A stretch of DNA of 64,000 nucleotides from Hymenopellis radicata (lineage: Eukaryota > Basidiomycota > Agaricomycetes > Agaricales > Physalacriaceae). The notes beneath the pieces were generated by a model. That model ran no database searches, had not been told where the DNA came from, and saw nothing but the letters and a program-made list of their open reading frames with translations. The stretch spans positions 1-64,000 of the forward strand of contig JADNRX010000153.1 of assembly GCA_015501595.1 (NCBI GenBank), read 5' to 3'. Shown piece after piece: positions 1 through 11,039 of the stretch. The position numbers were made by a program, and so were the translations under genes. The stretch's first letter is position 1, and each line of letters starts with the position of its first letter.

Positions 1-310
1 ATGTCGATGAGGACTTAGAGTCGAATCGGATTCGTCCAATTCAGCGTTGCGTTTATGACGGGAAGTAAATCGCCGTCGTTGCAGTAATATTCTGCAGAAA
101 GGATTTGGACATGTACTTGAAAAGTCATCGTGATTGTAGCAACCTCAGGGCTTTCTCCTTACTTGAGACGGTTCGTTATGAGATAAGGATTATTAATTTG
201 CTCGGCGGAAAGCGCTGATTCTAGAGCAAAGGGTATGTACAAGTGCAGTAATTAAAAAGTCCTGTATGAGACTTTCAGTTCGTCTCTATTTAATATTAGT
301 TGACTTCAAT
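1..310. other. Intergenic, nothing recognised
   Basis: This stretch lies beyond the 3' end of the minus-strand GMC oxidoreductase. I see no coding segment, repeat pair or RNA fold here that I can support. It should contain the 3' UTR and polyadenylation region of that gene, but no single signal stands out. Confidence 0.4.
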
Positions 311-2806
311 CTAAAAGCCGTAATCCCTCTTGATGATGTCGGACGCCTGCAATGAAGACGTGAGTATTGATACCGGTGATGGAGGATGTAAACGAACCTT
401 CTCAGCGACGGCGTACACGGACTGCAAGATCGGGACGGACAACATGAAGGGGAACACGCTGGCGTCAACGACGCGGACATTGGCGAGGCCGTACACCTTG
501 AGCGAGTTCGAGACGACACCTCCCATCTCCTGGGGAGCCATGGCAGCGGTACCGAGGTAGTGAGCAGTGGACTGTACGCAAGATCGAAATCAATGAGGAA
601 TCGGAGGACAAAAGACAAGAGAACGTACACCCATGTGCGAGCGGACGTGTGCCATCCAGTCGTCCTCGGTCATGGTCTCGTTGGAAGGAAGAGACAGCGC
701 CTCAACGATACCGGAGCCTTCCATCATCTGACGAATGAACTTCGATCCAGCGGCGAGGACGTTGATATCTAGATGTTGATAGTTTTTAGTATGTTGCAGG
801 CATCGAGGACCGACAAATCACTCACCAACGTTGTTCTCGGCGAAGTGTGGGTTGATCGAGGGCGATTCGGTGATGTTGGTGCTCTGAATGTGAGTGTTGC
901 CCTGGGCCAAGGGGTGGGTCAAGATGACGACGGTGGTGGCGTATGACGTGTTGGCTATCATGATGACAGTCAGTTTCTTTTCGACGCCTTGTTTGGAAGC
1001 GGCTTACCCTTAGCGACGGAGCCAATACCACCTTGGGGCACGACGACGTACTGCACCCAGGCAACCTTGCCTTCTTCGGCCATGACCTTGGTAGCCTGGA
1101 TCTGGGCGGCGTGCAGACCACTCTTGGTCTCAGTGGTGTTGATGAATTCGTCGATGGATGCCATGATGCTCTCGTAGTCTTCGTCAGAAGTGAAAGAGCG
1201 AATGCTGGTGGGACCATTGACGGCGTTGGTGTACGAGAGAGGGCCAGTGCGGTTCGAGGCGCTAGAGAGATTTGACATTAGATTTAGCATGATGAAAAGA
1301 GAAGGCAGTACTATTCTTCAGAGGCAGCGGTGGCGAAGGTGGTGTTGAAGGTAAGCCAGTCGAGGGTCTGGAGTCCGTTCTTGAGCTGGAAGTCGGAGTA
1401 GGTGACGCAGTGGTCCTGTATCATGCGAGTGATTTAGAAAAGAACAGCAAGGAAGTAAAGTTCTCTTACGTGGAAGTTCTCTCCGACGTAGGGCGAGTCG
1501 AGGACGACGTCAATGCCAAAGCTCTCGAGGATGGTCGCGTTTCCGACACCTGAGAGTTCGAGGAGCTTGGGGGTAAGGATGGTGCCTATTCATCAGGTGA
1601 TCAACACGATTGTTACCAGGCAATAAGGAAGGGAGCTGACCAGCGGACAATATAACCTCCAAGTTTGAGTTAGCAGTGTAGCTTTCGCCACCCCAGAGGA
1701 ACTCGACACCAGTAGCAACGGGTTCGGGTCCATCAGTGTTGAACAGAACTTTGGTGACGGTAGCTTCAGAGATGAGCTTCAAGTTGGGGCGACTAGCGAA
1801 TGGCTCATAGTACGCATTCCCAGCATACGACCGCTCTCCGGTGATCGGGTTGACGACACGAGCCGTGTACAAAATGCCGGTACCATTTCCAGCATCCTGT
1901 CAAGAGGTATTAGGTAAGTTACATCAAGAAGTAAGATGGACGAACAGGATTAGAAGTAGTCGGGATACCCAAGGCGTTGGCACTGCTGACGACGGGGATC
2001 TCAATGTCAGAATCCCAGTTATCGTAGCTGGAGTTGATGTAACCAGTGGTTCCGTGTACGCTAGCGAGATCGGCAGAGCGCTCTTGCTCGGGGAGGATGA
2101 GGGGAGGAGGGGTCCAGGATTCCGTCTTTATGAAGTAAGGAAGCAGTCCGTCCCAGGTCCATTCATCGCCATTGCCGAAGTTGTTACCCCAGAGGTCATA
2201 TTCGCTAGCAGAAGCACGCATCCAGACCTGATGAAAGACATTTTAACAAGGTACTAGGCAAGGAGGATTGATGCATACCATGGTATTGATAGCACTAGAA
2301 CCACCAACAACTTTTCCACTGGGGTAGCGAACGATGGCATTGTCGAGACCAGTTTGAGGCTGTTGAGAAATCAGGAAACTGATTCCATCTAACTGAAGAA
2401 ATAACATACTTCCGTGTTGAACATCCAATCATACGAGGTATTTCCTTGGAGTTGGGAGCCCGTGCCAGATTCAGTACCAAGGACAGCCGGACCGGTAGCA
2501 CCAGGAGTGAGGATGAGGAAGTCACCGGGGCGGTATGTGCCAGCCTCAAGAACACCGACAGTGACATCCGGGTTCTCAGTGAGACGGTTGGCAACAACCA
2601 AACCACTCGTGCCTCCACCGACGATTATGAAATCGAACCCAGTCGCGGCAAAGTCACAACCGCTGGTGGGAGACTCTACAAGACGTTCAGAACAGCGCAA
2701 TAGAAAATTGAAAAGTGAACGCACTTGCAGCTTCGTAAGCTGATACAGCTGCAAAGAGCAGACCCAGAGCACTGAGGCGAGAGACACTTTGAGAGAAGTG
2801 AACCAT
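311..2806 (-). CDS. Secreted GMC (glucose-methanol-choline) FAD oxidoreductase
   Basis: This is a flavoenzyme of the family that contains aryl-alcohol, glucose and methanol oxidases. It oxidises an alcohol or sugar and is probably secreted; the substrate is not predictable. The start at 2806 gives a hydrophobic leader ([20 protein letters not shown]). After the first ~50-nt intron come the FAD-binding Rossmann motif [18 protein letters not shown], then [13 protein letters not shown] (GMC signature 1), [14 protein letters not shown] (near signature 2), and the C-terminal [16 protein letters not shown] and VVDASVF. It has about nine short introns; the last precedes [11 protein letters not shown] and the TAG at 311. 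No frameshift was found. The first active-site histidine (AHYLGT) is present. The second catalytic His/Asn, expected in the segment after VVDASVF, appears to be proline ([14 protein letters not shown]). Length after splicing is about 600 residues, normal for the family. Confidence 0.9.
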
Positions 2807-2854
2807 GTCGTCGGTGGAAGACGGTATTCTGAACAATTCGAAAAAGCACCAGCG

Positions 2855-2860
2855 TTTATA
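2855..2860 (-). promoter_or_regulatory. Possible TATA box of the GMC gene
   Basis: On the minus strand this reads TATAAA, about 50 bases upstream of the chosen ATG at 2806. The spacing suits a fungal core promoter with a short leader. It supports the start choice but is only a six-base match. Confidence 0.4.
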
Positions 2861-4030
2861 AAGTCGGCTCTCAGGTGTGGGACGAAGTAGTTGGCGCGTC
2901 AAGTGGGCGGCGCGTATGCACCGATCAGGCGAGTGCGAGCATATCCCAAAATAGCTACCTCGCACTAGAGGTGTCCAGTCATAGCTCGAGTAGAGCGAGC
3001 TCCGAGGCTCCCGTACTGTGCATACCCGCGTAACAAAACTAAACGGCTATAAAACAATGCGAGGGCGGAACGCGGGGTCAAGATATTTGATGGATTTTCA
3101 ACCGAATTGAATGTGGTCCGCAAGCCATCATTTGCACCGTTCGCACGCCCACGTGCGTTGGGTCCGTGCGCCGAGTAGGGGCTAAGTTTAGCACTCTTAA
3201 ATCTTCTTAAATTTACCTCCTTCATTTCAGCAATCGTCGGCGTTCCTGGGCCTGTGCAAAATTGAAAACATCCACATATTTGGGTACCGAGGGATTCATC
3301 ATAGTACTGGTTTGAAGGGCCGGGCACTGGCAGCGGCGTAGGCTCGGACGCGCATCGACCGCAACAGTGACAAGAGAGGCACCAGGAGCATCTACAATAC
3401 CGCTTAGTCGTCCCTAATGATAGGCACGACTATCGATGAACAGGCAAACTTGTAACACCCTGGCAAATCAGAGCCGCTGTCTCCTACTACGATGCCCACA
3501 TTTTCTATTCCAGTACCTGCCAAACGTTGGACGAGCTCTCGGTATCTGCCTCCTGACCCGCACTGCATCGCCTTTTGACACAGTCGCTCTTTTTCTGACG
3601 ATATCAATTTTCATCACTTCCTTACTGAGCAGTGATGTGGAGCATCATGTATCAGAGGTGGCGAAACGGTTACTGTCTAAGGTACTTCATGCTTTCTCAG
3701 TATCTCACGACAAGGTTTATTGAGCATCGATGGAAACTTGGGCATTGTTAGTGGATAGACGACCACGTGAGTGGCAGCCAGTATCGAGTACCGCGCGACG
3801 CGTGAAAGGCCTTGTGGAAGGCGCGTAAGTATTCCGGTCATGTATCACCACCACCACATAACATAGTGGGAAGCATGACTTTGAAAGGAAATCTTAGAAC
3901 AGAATACATGACAAGCGAAAGTAAGTAAGTACACAAAAGTTCTTTCGTAAGTAACGGCAGACATTAGTACACTAAATGTCCGTAACTTTGAACACGAGCT
4001 GAAAGAGCATACATCACAGCGCGCTTCCCT
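2861..4030. other. Intergenic region, nothing recognised
   Basis: This 1.17-kb gap lies upstream of the GMC gene and downstream of the small secreted protein gene. Open frames here are short, lack family motifs and do not continue across plausible introns. It should hold the GMC promoter and the terminator of the gene to the right. Confidence 0.4.
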
Positions 4031-4465
4031 CTAACACAGCGCTACAGGACAGTCGTACACCACCGTACACACCGTCTGACCAGTTCCTTCAGTAGCATCA
4101 CAAGAAACCGTATCAGCATGTACAGCTTGACTGCACGTCCCGAGAACGGCTTGGGAGTTGGGACCCAGCTGGACCTCCATCGTGACGCTCCCATCGACAG
4201 CAATCTCTGTCTCGAAAAACACCTGTTCACCACAAACGTCGTTGCCGTAGAACTCGGCAGGAGGGTCTTCAATGCCATCCCAGCCAATGAGCGGCTCTGT
4301 AAAGAGTGCCGTGTTGCAGGCGAGGGAGTTTGTCTGGATGCTGGTGGCAAAGGGAGCCTGGGTCGCTCCGTTGACGGACACGCAGGAGACGATCTGCACT
4401 GAGGCGTCAATGACGAGCGGGCTCATGGCGATGGTAAGCGCAGTGAGATAGTATTTGGAGATCAT
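4031..4465 (-). CDS. Small secreted cysteine-containing protein
   Basis: A single uninterrupted 144-codon frame starts at 4465 and ends at TAG 4031. It begins with a signal peptide (MISKYYLTALTIAMSPLVIDAS); the remaining ~120 residues are acidic and polar with about eight cysteines (for example VSCVSVNGA, SLACNTALF, DVCGEQVFF, VCTVVYDCPVALC). That suggests a compact disulphide-bonded extracellular protein. I do not recognise the family and assign no function. An ATAAATA-like sequence on the minus strand near 4591-4597 could be its TATA element. It is transcribed in the same direction as the GMC gene downstream, with 1.2 kb between them. Confidence 0.65.
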   Translation of the reverse strand: MISKYYLTALTIAMSPLVIDASVQIVSCVSVNGATQAPFATSIQTNSLACNTALFTEPLIGWDGIEDPPAEFYGNDVCGEQVFFETEIAVDGSVTMEVQLGPNSQAVLGTCSQAVHADTVSCDATEGTGQTVCTVVYDCPVALC

Positions 4466-5484
4466 ATCTGTCGAGAGGATGCCAATGCTTAAGCAGAAGA
4501 TGTGGAGTCTGATTTGAGGACGTACTGGATAACGGATTGAAGCCGGTTGCTCAGAGGAGTGAACTGGGTCTGTTAAAGCTTCAAGGGACGGTATTTATGC
4601 GATTCAAGTCAGTCAGGTCCAAATGGCGTTCTTCAAAAGCCGTTCTCAGGCCATAATGAAGTTACCTCGATTCTATGCCTCGACCTCCCGTCCCGAAAAC
4701 ATACGTTATGGTAGACTAGCCTCCGGATCAGGCCTGTACCTTCGTCTCACGCATTTACGACAATGATGGGGATGCATACGTCGAGCCTTGTGCAAGGTGA
4801 TGTTCAAGGATGCTAGAGTCTTGAATTGCTTTCTAGGACGAACGAGGACATAGACAAGTAATGACTGAGCGAATTACATGTACGTTCTGCAGGTCAAGGA
4901 GTGAGATTCAAGCCTCGATTGAATGAACGGCGAACTCGTCTTTATTTGGAGCGCTGAATGGAGAACATCGAGCATGCGGGATGCTGAAACTCTGAATAGT
5001 AGGCACACAAACATACGTATACTCTTGGCGCGTCTAGATGTGTATATGTTCTTTCACTCAGAGCCAGAGAAGTAGGGTTTCGACAAGATAGATGGAATCG
5101 ACAACAAGATCGGCCGGTCTAGGGCAGTTAATCCGGCGGAGGCCTACCGTTAAAGTCCAGGGGTTGAGAGTCTGTGAGACATGGAGATGTACTGCAAGAT
5201 GTACGCGGTCCAGAAAACGAAGCGCCAGAAGCTGTCAGTAAATCTTCAGCCCGGGAGCCGTCCTCTACTCGCCAGAGTTTGCCGCCACCGTAATTTCCAA
5301 TGCGACAGTGTCCAATAGTTATTTTTGACATGGTATGGCTTGAGTTTCGTATGAATACCCCGATTTGAACGAATTGAAGTTGGAAGGAGGAACGGAAGCT
5401 ATCACCAAATTGCCGAAGACCGGTGCCTTATGTAAATCTCGAGCAGTCGCCGATAATTTCCCGCTCGCGGGGCTCATCGTGCTT
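4466..5484. other. Intergenic region up to the hAT element
   Basis: This is the upstream region of the small secreted protein followed by about 800 bases without a recognisable gene. A short minus-strand frame at 5128-5331 has no motif I know. The region ends at the 8-bp target duplication of the hAT element at 5485. Confidence 0.4.
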
Positions 5485-5702
5485 GTTATTTGTGGGGCTG
5501 TGTATTTTATGGTCGTGTTACTAACACATGTTAAATAACACTGTTATTAACAGACTCCTTCCCATTCGCTCTTACGCCCAGCAAAATAATCTCACTTCCT
5601 TGGGCGGTGGAGGGAAAGATCTAGAATAGCAATGTATTTTAATCTAATCTACTTGTTATCTATTTTTTATCTCTTATCTCCCTTATCTTAGCAGTCCCAT
5701 CA

Positions 5703-6530
5703 AACCTTAATTATTTAGCTAGGGCGTAAGAGCGACTGGCATAACTTGCAAGGTTTGTTTATTTGGCTGCGGCATCTGGCGCATATCCGCTGTGCTCACC
5801 GTGATGGGACCGTGCCTCATGTTCAACTATAGACTGGCGGGCTCCGCGAACTCCAGCTGCCTCACCCGTGTACTGCTGTGTCATGAAGCCTAGAGGGAAT
5901 GAAATTTATTTGTTTTCCTACTGAATAACCACTGTTTCAATGGCCACTACCGGTAACTTGCGCTGCTTCTTGAAAAATATTCATAGTTGAGGCACGGTCC
6001 CCCGCAAATGGCCACTGAGGTATGCAGTCAACTGTGAGTATGCATTGCCATCATGCCGTGAGTACTGTACTAACGGGACCATGTCTTCACATAACGTGTA
6101 ACGGGGCCGCGTGAGTGAAGACCTGAGGTCTCGCATAACACGTAACGGCTTCAAATTTTCCTCGATACAGGCTAGAAAAGGAAATTTTTCGTGCGGCGGC
6201 TAGCGCCGCCGCTCCAAATAAGGCAATTGCCGCCTTTGTGCCTTGATGTGAAGACCTAATCCAGTGAAGACTGAGCGTAACGCGTAACATGCTGTGAAGA
6301 CTTGGTCCCGTTAGTACAGTATCTGTACAAGACACGGAACACTATTTTATTTTTCATATGTCCATCTGTGTAGAGCTTGCGACGACTTATGTGTGTGGAT
6401 CTTGCCACCCAACACTGTCGCGCGCCAGTGGTCGCCCGTGGCCTCGACGTGCTGGATGGTGTTGCCAAACAAACAGCACCCTACAAGTTATGCCAGTCGC
6501 TCTTACGCCCTAGCAGAATAATTAAGGTTT
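5703..6530. repeat. Fold-back segment with ~65-bp inverted ends
   Basis: The sequence around AAACCTTAATTATT followed by CTAGGGCGTAAGAGCGACTG (5703-5760) recurs inverted at about 6470-6530. A shorter core, GGGCGTAAGAGCGA, occurs four times: inverted at ~5560-5575, direct at ~5725, inverted at ~6505 and direct at ~7160. These are probably subterminal repeats of the enclosing hAT element, or the ends of an older nested element. I found no target duplication for this inner segment. Confidence 0.6.
6065..6319. mobile_element. MITE, 255 bp, CTGTA ends, TA target duplication
   Basis: The termini are perfect or near-perfect inverted repeats beginning CTGTACTAACGGGACCA, flanked by TA at 6063-6064 and 6320-6321. 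Inside each end is the module CTTCACATAACG plus GTAACG. The centre holds a GC-rich hairpin (GCGGCGGCTAGCGCCGCCGC). A TA duplication with CTGTA-type ends points to mobilisation by a Tc1/mariner-like transposase. There is no coding capacity. It is nested in the hAT element at 5493-7813. Confidence 0.8.
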
Positions 6531-6649
6531 GGAGTACTTAAGTAAGCATCAAAAATATGATCGAGGGTTCGAATCATGGTCAAGACAATATATTATCAAC
6601 GCCACATATCATTGTATCAAGGGTGTGTCGGAAGTACGGGCCGGTACAC

Positions 6650-7090
6650 CGGGCTGGTAGGTAGGTCCCCGCCGGAGGCGAAAAAAAAGTTATATTGGGG
6701 TTGGTATATTTCACTAGAAAACATGTTTAGAGTATATATTTAGAGGAAAACTTATATTGTGGCACTCATAATTACAGTAGAAAGGCTTTCCACAGTGCTT
6801 CATAGTCAACGACGCACCAGCAGAAGCGTCCGGAGAGAGACGGTCAGGGCAGAAGAGGAAGGTCAAAGTTGTAGCTAACACACTGGGCATGTGCATTTAT
6901 TGAAAGACATTGCCAAAGGCTGAGTGGAAGGTCAGGAAGGAGACAACAATGATAAGAGATGACAAGATCAAGTACGGATCAAGTGCAGAGCAAGTGCAAG
7001 GATGATCAAAAGCTATAAATAGCACAACACGTGACCAAATGACGTCATGGAGGTAGGTAGGTCCGCGTTGGAGGCGCGAAAAAAGTTATT
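6650..7090. repeat. Two copies of a GGTAGGTAGG...AAAAAAGTT motif
   Basis: A ~40-bp motif, GGTAGGTAGGTCC then GGAGGC then an A-run and GTT, occurs at about 6651-6692 and 7049-7090 in the same orientation. Related copies occur near both ends of another hAT element (24343-24385 and 25285-25325). What it does is unknown; it behaves as a dispersed repeat associated with hAT interiors. Confidence 0.5.
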
Positions 7091-7338
7091 CAGCCTCGTG
7101 TACAGTAACTTATTTTTGACATACCCTTGCATTGTATAGGGATTTGGGATTATTCTGCTGGGCGTAAGAGCGAATGGGAAGGAGTCTGTGTTATTAACTG
7201 TTATTAACATTTATAACATTGGCCACGGAAATGAGAATGTTATTTATGGTCATAAAAAACAGAGGTGTACAGGGTGATTGAGAGACTAGGAGTCCACCAG
7301 AAGACTCAGAGATGATTGCAGAGTAGGTGGGATACATA

Positions 7339-7591
7339 CTGTACCGTTTCGACCGGGTGTTCGGCTAACGCGTAACGCACCCGGTCGAACCGAACAAAAA
7401 CATAAGGGATAACGCGTAACGCATCATTTTTCGGGGTACACGAGGCCTAAAAAGGCAATTTTTTCGTCCCGCCTACGGCGGGACTGTCCAAATAAGTAAT
7501 TCCGCTGTGCGTGCCTGAAAACGAACAGTTATGCTGAGAGTTCGTTGCATAACGCGTCACATGGCACGAACACCCGGTCGAAACGGTACAG
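7339..7591. mobile_element. MITE, 253 bp, CTGTACCG ends, TA target duplication
   Basis: Terminal inverted repeats begin CTGTACCGTTTCGACCGGGT and are flanked by TA at 7337-7338 and 7592-7593. The interior has AACGCGTAACG modules and a central hairpin (GTCCCGCCTACGGCGGGAC) laid out like the MITE at 6065-6319, so the two are related but distinct families. It has no coding capacity. Confidence 0.8.
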
Positions 7592-7821
7592 TATCTTGTG
7601 GAAAGGAAAAGTGGTAGAGGTATTGGAGGCAAGATTGGAGGTGCAGCAGGAGGTTCGCAGGCAGAAGTGTGGCGCAAATTTCCCGTTCGGGAGAGCTTAC
7701 ATCATGTCAGAAATTGTGTTTTTTATGTTAAAAACCATGTTATTAATGGCGGCTGGGCGACTAGCCATTTCTAACATAACAAATTTCAGGAAATCAAAAA
7801 ATACACAGCCCTAGTTATTTG

Positions 7822-9746
7822 CTTGTCATCTGGTTCTTCAATCGCTTTGTAGGCCGGGCCGAAGAAGGTCCTGTCATAGTCGGGATGCACTAGCTAAAGG
7901 TCAACTGGGTTTAGCACCATCTCTGCAGTCCAAGATACCTGTTTGAATCTGCTTTTGAACAGTGTTATTCGGTAACATCGAACGTCCTCATTCGGAGGAA
8001 CATTCCAAACTCTAGGAGATCTCTGTTGGAATCTCAAGTGCATCGCTGCACCCAATACCGCATCAGCAAAACAGCTAATGCGTCTTTCCGGTCTTTTTGG
8101 TCTTGCCGCAAGCTCAAAAAAGACCAAAAAGACCAGAAAGACCAAAAGTCTTGCAGAAGCCAGGTTACGATTCTTGTTGGGATTTCTGGAATCTTATGCA
8201 AGATGAATTCAGTCTTTGACAAGACGGATTTCACCACGTCTTTTCCGTCTTGCCGACTTCTAGCAGGATCAATTCTCAGGTTATTACACGATGAATAGAT
8301 GGAAATCAGCATTTATTACGCAGGTACACGACAAACAACCATGGACGGTACTACGTACTACTACAAAATACTCGATGGAATGCGGTATGAAGGCATACCG
8401 CTACATTCAAGCGCCTCCCCTCACCAGTCCTGCGTCCACGCACCCCCCTCAGCCGCCGGAATATCATTGACCACTGCTCGTCCTATAGTCATTGCCATCG
8501 TAGGGCGCGCACCTCCATTGCTGCAACCAAGGCATCAGGACATGAGGTGGGGATAGTGAAAGTGGACGTACATTGGCGGTGGTCCGGAACCAATCAGAGA
8601 TGGCGCATACCTCAAAGAATGCCAGACTAAGAGGCAGTTAGAACAGAGGGCGGCCAGTGGAAGAAAGGGAAACACACAGCTCAAACATGCAGTACTGCAT
8701 GACGGCAAGTTAGTGCACCATACAGAGAAGATTGAAATGGACACACACCACGAGAAGGACAAAAGCACGCGCATCCTCTGTTTGCGCCATAGTCGCCGCC
8801 TTCATTTCCGCGTCCGGTGTCAGGATTGCTGGTCTCCTCGTACGCGCTCGGATTTGATGCATATGGTCGTGATGTCGGTGCCAGTCCTGATCCGGTACGG
8901 GGGTGCACATGTCATTAATGAGAGAAGGTCGTGCTGAGTATGGCGTCCATCGCCAGCTTGAGGAACGTTTGGGCAGTGGGAGGTTGGTGGGAGGAGACAA
9001 GAGAATGGAAGGTCAGACTTCCAAAAAAAGAATCCAACATGCACGTGCGTGCTTTTCGCGCACGGACCACGCGATCGCTTTCAATTTTGTCCAAGTCCTG
9101 CGACTTGGTACTGCCCACTACGACAAAGAAAGACTCCGACTGTCTGGAATTCCCGGGCCCAACCCCGGCCATCTCCCTTCCCTTGCTTTCATTGTTTCTT
9201 CCTTTCTGCATTGCGAAATCGCAAGACGGCTTATGGCGACGCATAAGCCCACCCCCATCGCAGTACCTGCAAAATTCGAGCGCCGTTGCAGATGGAGGCG
9301 GCATCAAAATGCGCCATACCTCACTGCCACACCGAGAGTGGCGTCAAGACGCAGATTAGCATGGGATTTAGTATTGTGGCATCTACAGGTACGTTTGTAT
9401 TCCTCCACGCGCGCGCTCTCGGCGTCATTAGCCATGCTGATAACTTCAGATCTCAACTGCCGTGTCCAGGCCGTGTCCGCGCATAAATCGCCACTTAGCG
9501 GCGCCGCACCTCGGCACCTGACTGCTGCATACTAGAGTTCGTTCTTACCACCCACCCCTCGAACTCACGTACGCGCTGCAGCCGTCAGCAAGCACATTCT
9601 CCAAGCTGTCCCCGACGAGCATTGGCCCAGCACCACCTGCATACGCCCCCCCCCCCCCGGAAACCTCTCCAATCACTGTTGAGGCAGCAATCCACATTCA
9701 TCATCGACTGGCACGAGATACACTCTTTAGCATCACAAGACTTATG
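7822..9746. other. Intergenic, low gene content
   Basis: Between two mobile elements there is no gene I can defend. Overlapping open frames on both strands at 8,900-9,540 are comparable in length and none shows a family motif, so I treat them as chance frames. A run of 13 C lies at 9646-9658. Confidence 0.4.
8080..8160. repeat. Low-complexity AGACCAAAA repeat, copy 1
   Basis: A purine-rich array of AAGACCAAAAAGACC units (written as its complement for part of the stretch) is followed by a segment around AGCTGTTTTGCTGATGCGGT on the minus strand. The same combination recurs at 10880-11010 on the plus strand. It is probably a minisatellite-bearing dispersed repeat. The lysine/aspartate-rich open frames it creates are by-products. 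Confidence 0.5.
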
Positions 9747-9748
9747 TA

Positions 9749-10770
9749 CAGTCGTTTCATAAATCCTTGCCTGGCGATGCCAAACACGCCAAACAATTCG
9801 ATTAATTCGAAAAATTCATTAAATAGAATAAATCATTTCTGCCGCTACCACGCACTTTTCGAGCCCACTGCCGGTGTCTCGCGAAGCCAAATGGCCAATG
9901 GTGTATGTTGCTCACTCTCAGGAGGTCAAGGAGCGTGCAGGAGCGTGCGATCAACAGCCAACAGTAAGACACGAACATGAACAGCGGAACGTCCTATTGC
10001 TCTCTGTGAAACTGGATGGGAGAAGGGTTGCAGTGGCAGGTGTGCATTAGTACCCCGCCAGTTTCATGCTCAGTGCGCATCCCCGGGCAATGGCACGGGG
10101 ACAGTCAGCTGAGCATGAGTGTGGTGGTAGGAGTATGAGGCAGCATGTTGATCTTGTCTGCTTCAGTGCAGAAAATGTCAGTGTCGTCGAGATAAACCGT
10201 GTGAGGACAACTGGGCCATAGAGTGCAAAGATTAGATCACACCCAAATGGATGAAGGATTGCGCACTTTTTAGCACTGGACGCGTGCACGACGGCCGCCA
10301 GCGAGAATCCGAACTCGTTGTGTGTGATAATACTACTGCGCGTCGCCTAGCCGGCCTGTTGAAGCGCGGCACCGTTGTCCAGAGGGATTGCAGCTGTGGC
10401 GCATCGTTATCGACGTCGTCATCCTCATTTCATCGTCCTCCTCGTCGCGTCATCCTCCATGTCGCATGGTCCACAATGTGGGCCTCTCCTCCTCCTGCTC
10501 CTCCTCGTAATTTCGTCGTTGTTGTAGCCGTGTCGTCCTCGCTGTCATCCTCATCGCTGTGTCGGCGCGCATCGGCGATGGCCGCTGAGGTGAGCGTATA
10601 TTAGCATCCCAGCGTGCAATGTTCTCTTTGGCTTCACGAGACACCGGCAGTGGGCTCAAAAAGTGCGTAGTAGTGGCAGAAATGATTTATTCTATTTTAC
10701 TGAATTTTTCGAATTAATCGAATTGTTTGGCGTGTTTGGCATCGCTAGGCAAGGATTTCTGAAACGACTG
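9749..10770. mobile_element. 1.0-kb TIR element with TA target duplication
   Basis: Inverted repeats of about 145 bp (roughly 9749-9893 and 10630-10770) begin CAGTCGTTTCA and are flanked by TA at 9747-9748 and 10771-10772. The arms share, with few mismatches, the segments GATGCCAAACACGCC and CCCACTGCCGGTGTCTCG. A TA duplication and CAGT start fit the Tc1/mariner group. No transposase frame is present in the ~730-bp centre, so this looks like a non-autonomous derivative. Confidence 0.75.
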
Positions 10771-10859
10771 TAGCTTGAACACAACATATGTTTTTTTAAT
10801 ATTTGTGAACCTCTGACAAGACGAAAATGAGCTGACAAGAATAAGACTAGATGGCAAGC

Positions 10860-11010
10860 TGCAAGACGGCAAGAGAAAGCCTGAAAAGATGTCGGCCTGC
10901 AAGAGCAAGACCAAAAAGACGGGCTCCGCAAGACTAAGACCCGGAAAGACGTGTGCGGCAAGACCAAGACGAAAAAGACGCACTTGCTGTTTTGCTGATG
11001 CGGTGCTCCC
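10860..11010. repeat. Low-complexity AAGACC/GGCAAGA repeat, copy 2
   Basis: Units around GGCAAGACC and AAAAAGACG are followed by CTTGCTGTTTTGCTGATGCG. This is the inverted counterpart of the array at 8080-8160. It begins just outside the right end of the 9749-10770 element, with no obvious TIR of its own. Confidence 0.5.
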
Positions 11011-11039
11011 GATTCCGGCGCACTCTACATACAAGTACT

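Larger units (their letters stand above)
5493..7813. mobile_element. Non-autonomous hAT element, 2.3 kb, with perfect 8-bp target duplication
   Basis: The left end reads TGGGGCTGTGTATTTT and the right end, inverted, reads TAGGGCTGTGTATTTT. Both are flanked by the direct repeat GTTATTTG (5485-5492 and 7814-7821). An 8-bp duplication with short TIRs of this form is diagnostic of the hAT superfamily. No transposase is encoded. The interior is a mosaic: an inverted repeat of the left 100 bp near 7147-7260, a fold-back segment at 5703-6530, and two MITEs (6065-6319, 7339-7591). The ends and duplication are seen directly; being non-autonomous is inferred from the lack of any long frame. Confidence 0.85.

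Noticed and set aside
6560..6600. tRNA-like sequence (GGGTTCGAATCATGG)
   Set aside because: A T-arm-like word only; no acceptor stem or A box could be paired around it.
8080..8160. Lysine/aspartate repeat protein (KDQKDQKDQ)
   Set aside because: It is produced by a low-complexity DNA array whose counterpart at 10880 does not preserve a protein; repeat DNA is the simpler reading.
8903..9535. Overlapping open frames of 130-210 codons on both strands
   Set aside because: Similar lengths on both strands and in several frames, no family motif and no intron-exon pattern; treated as chance.
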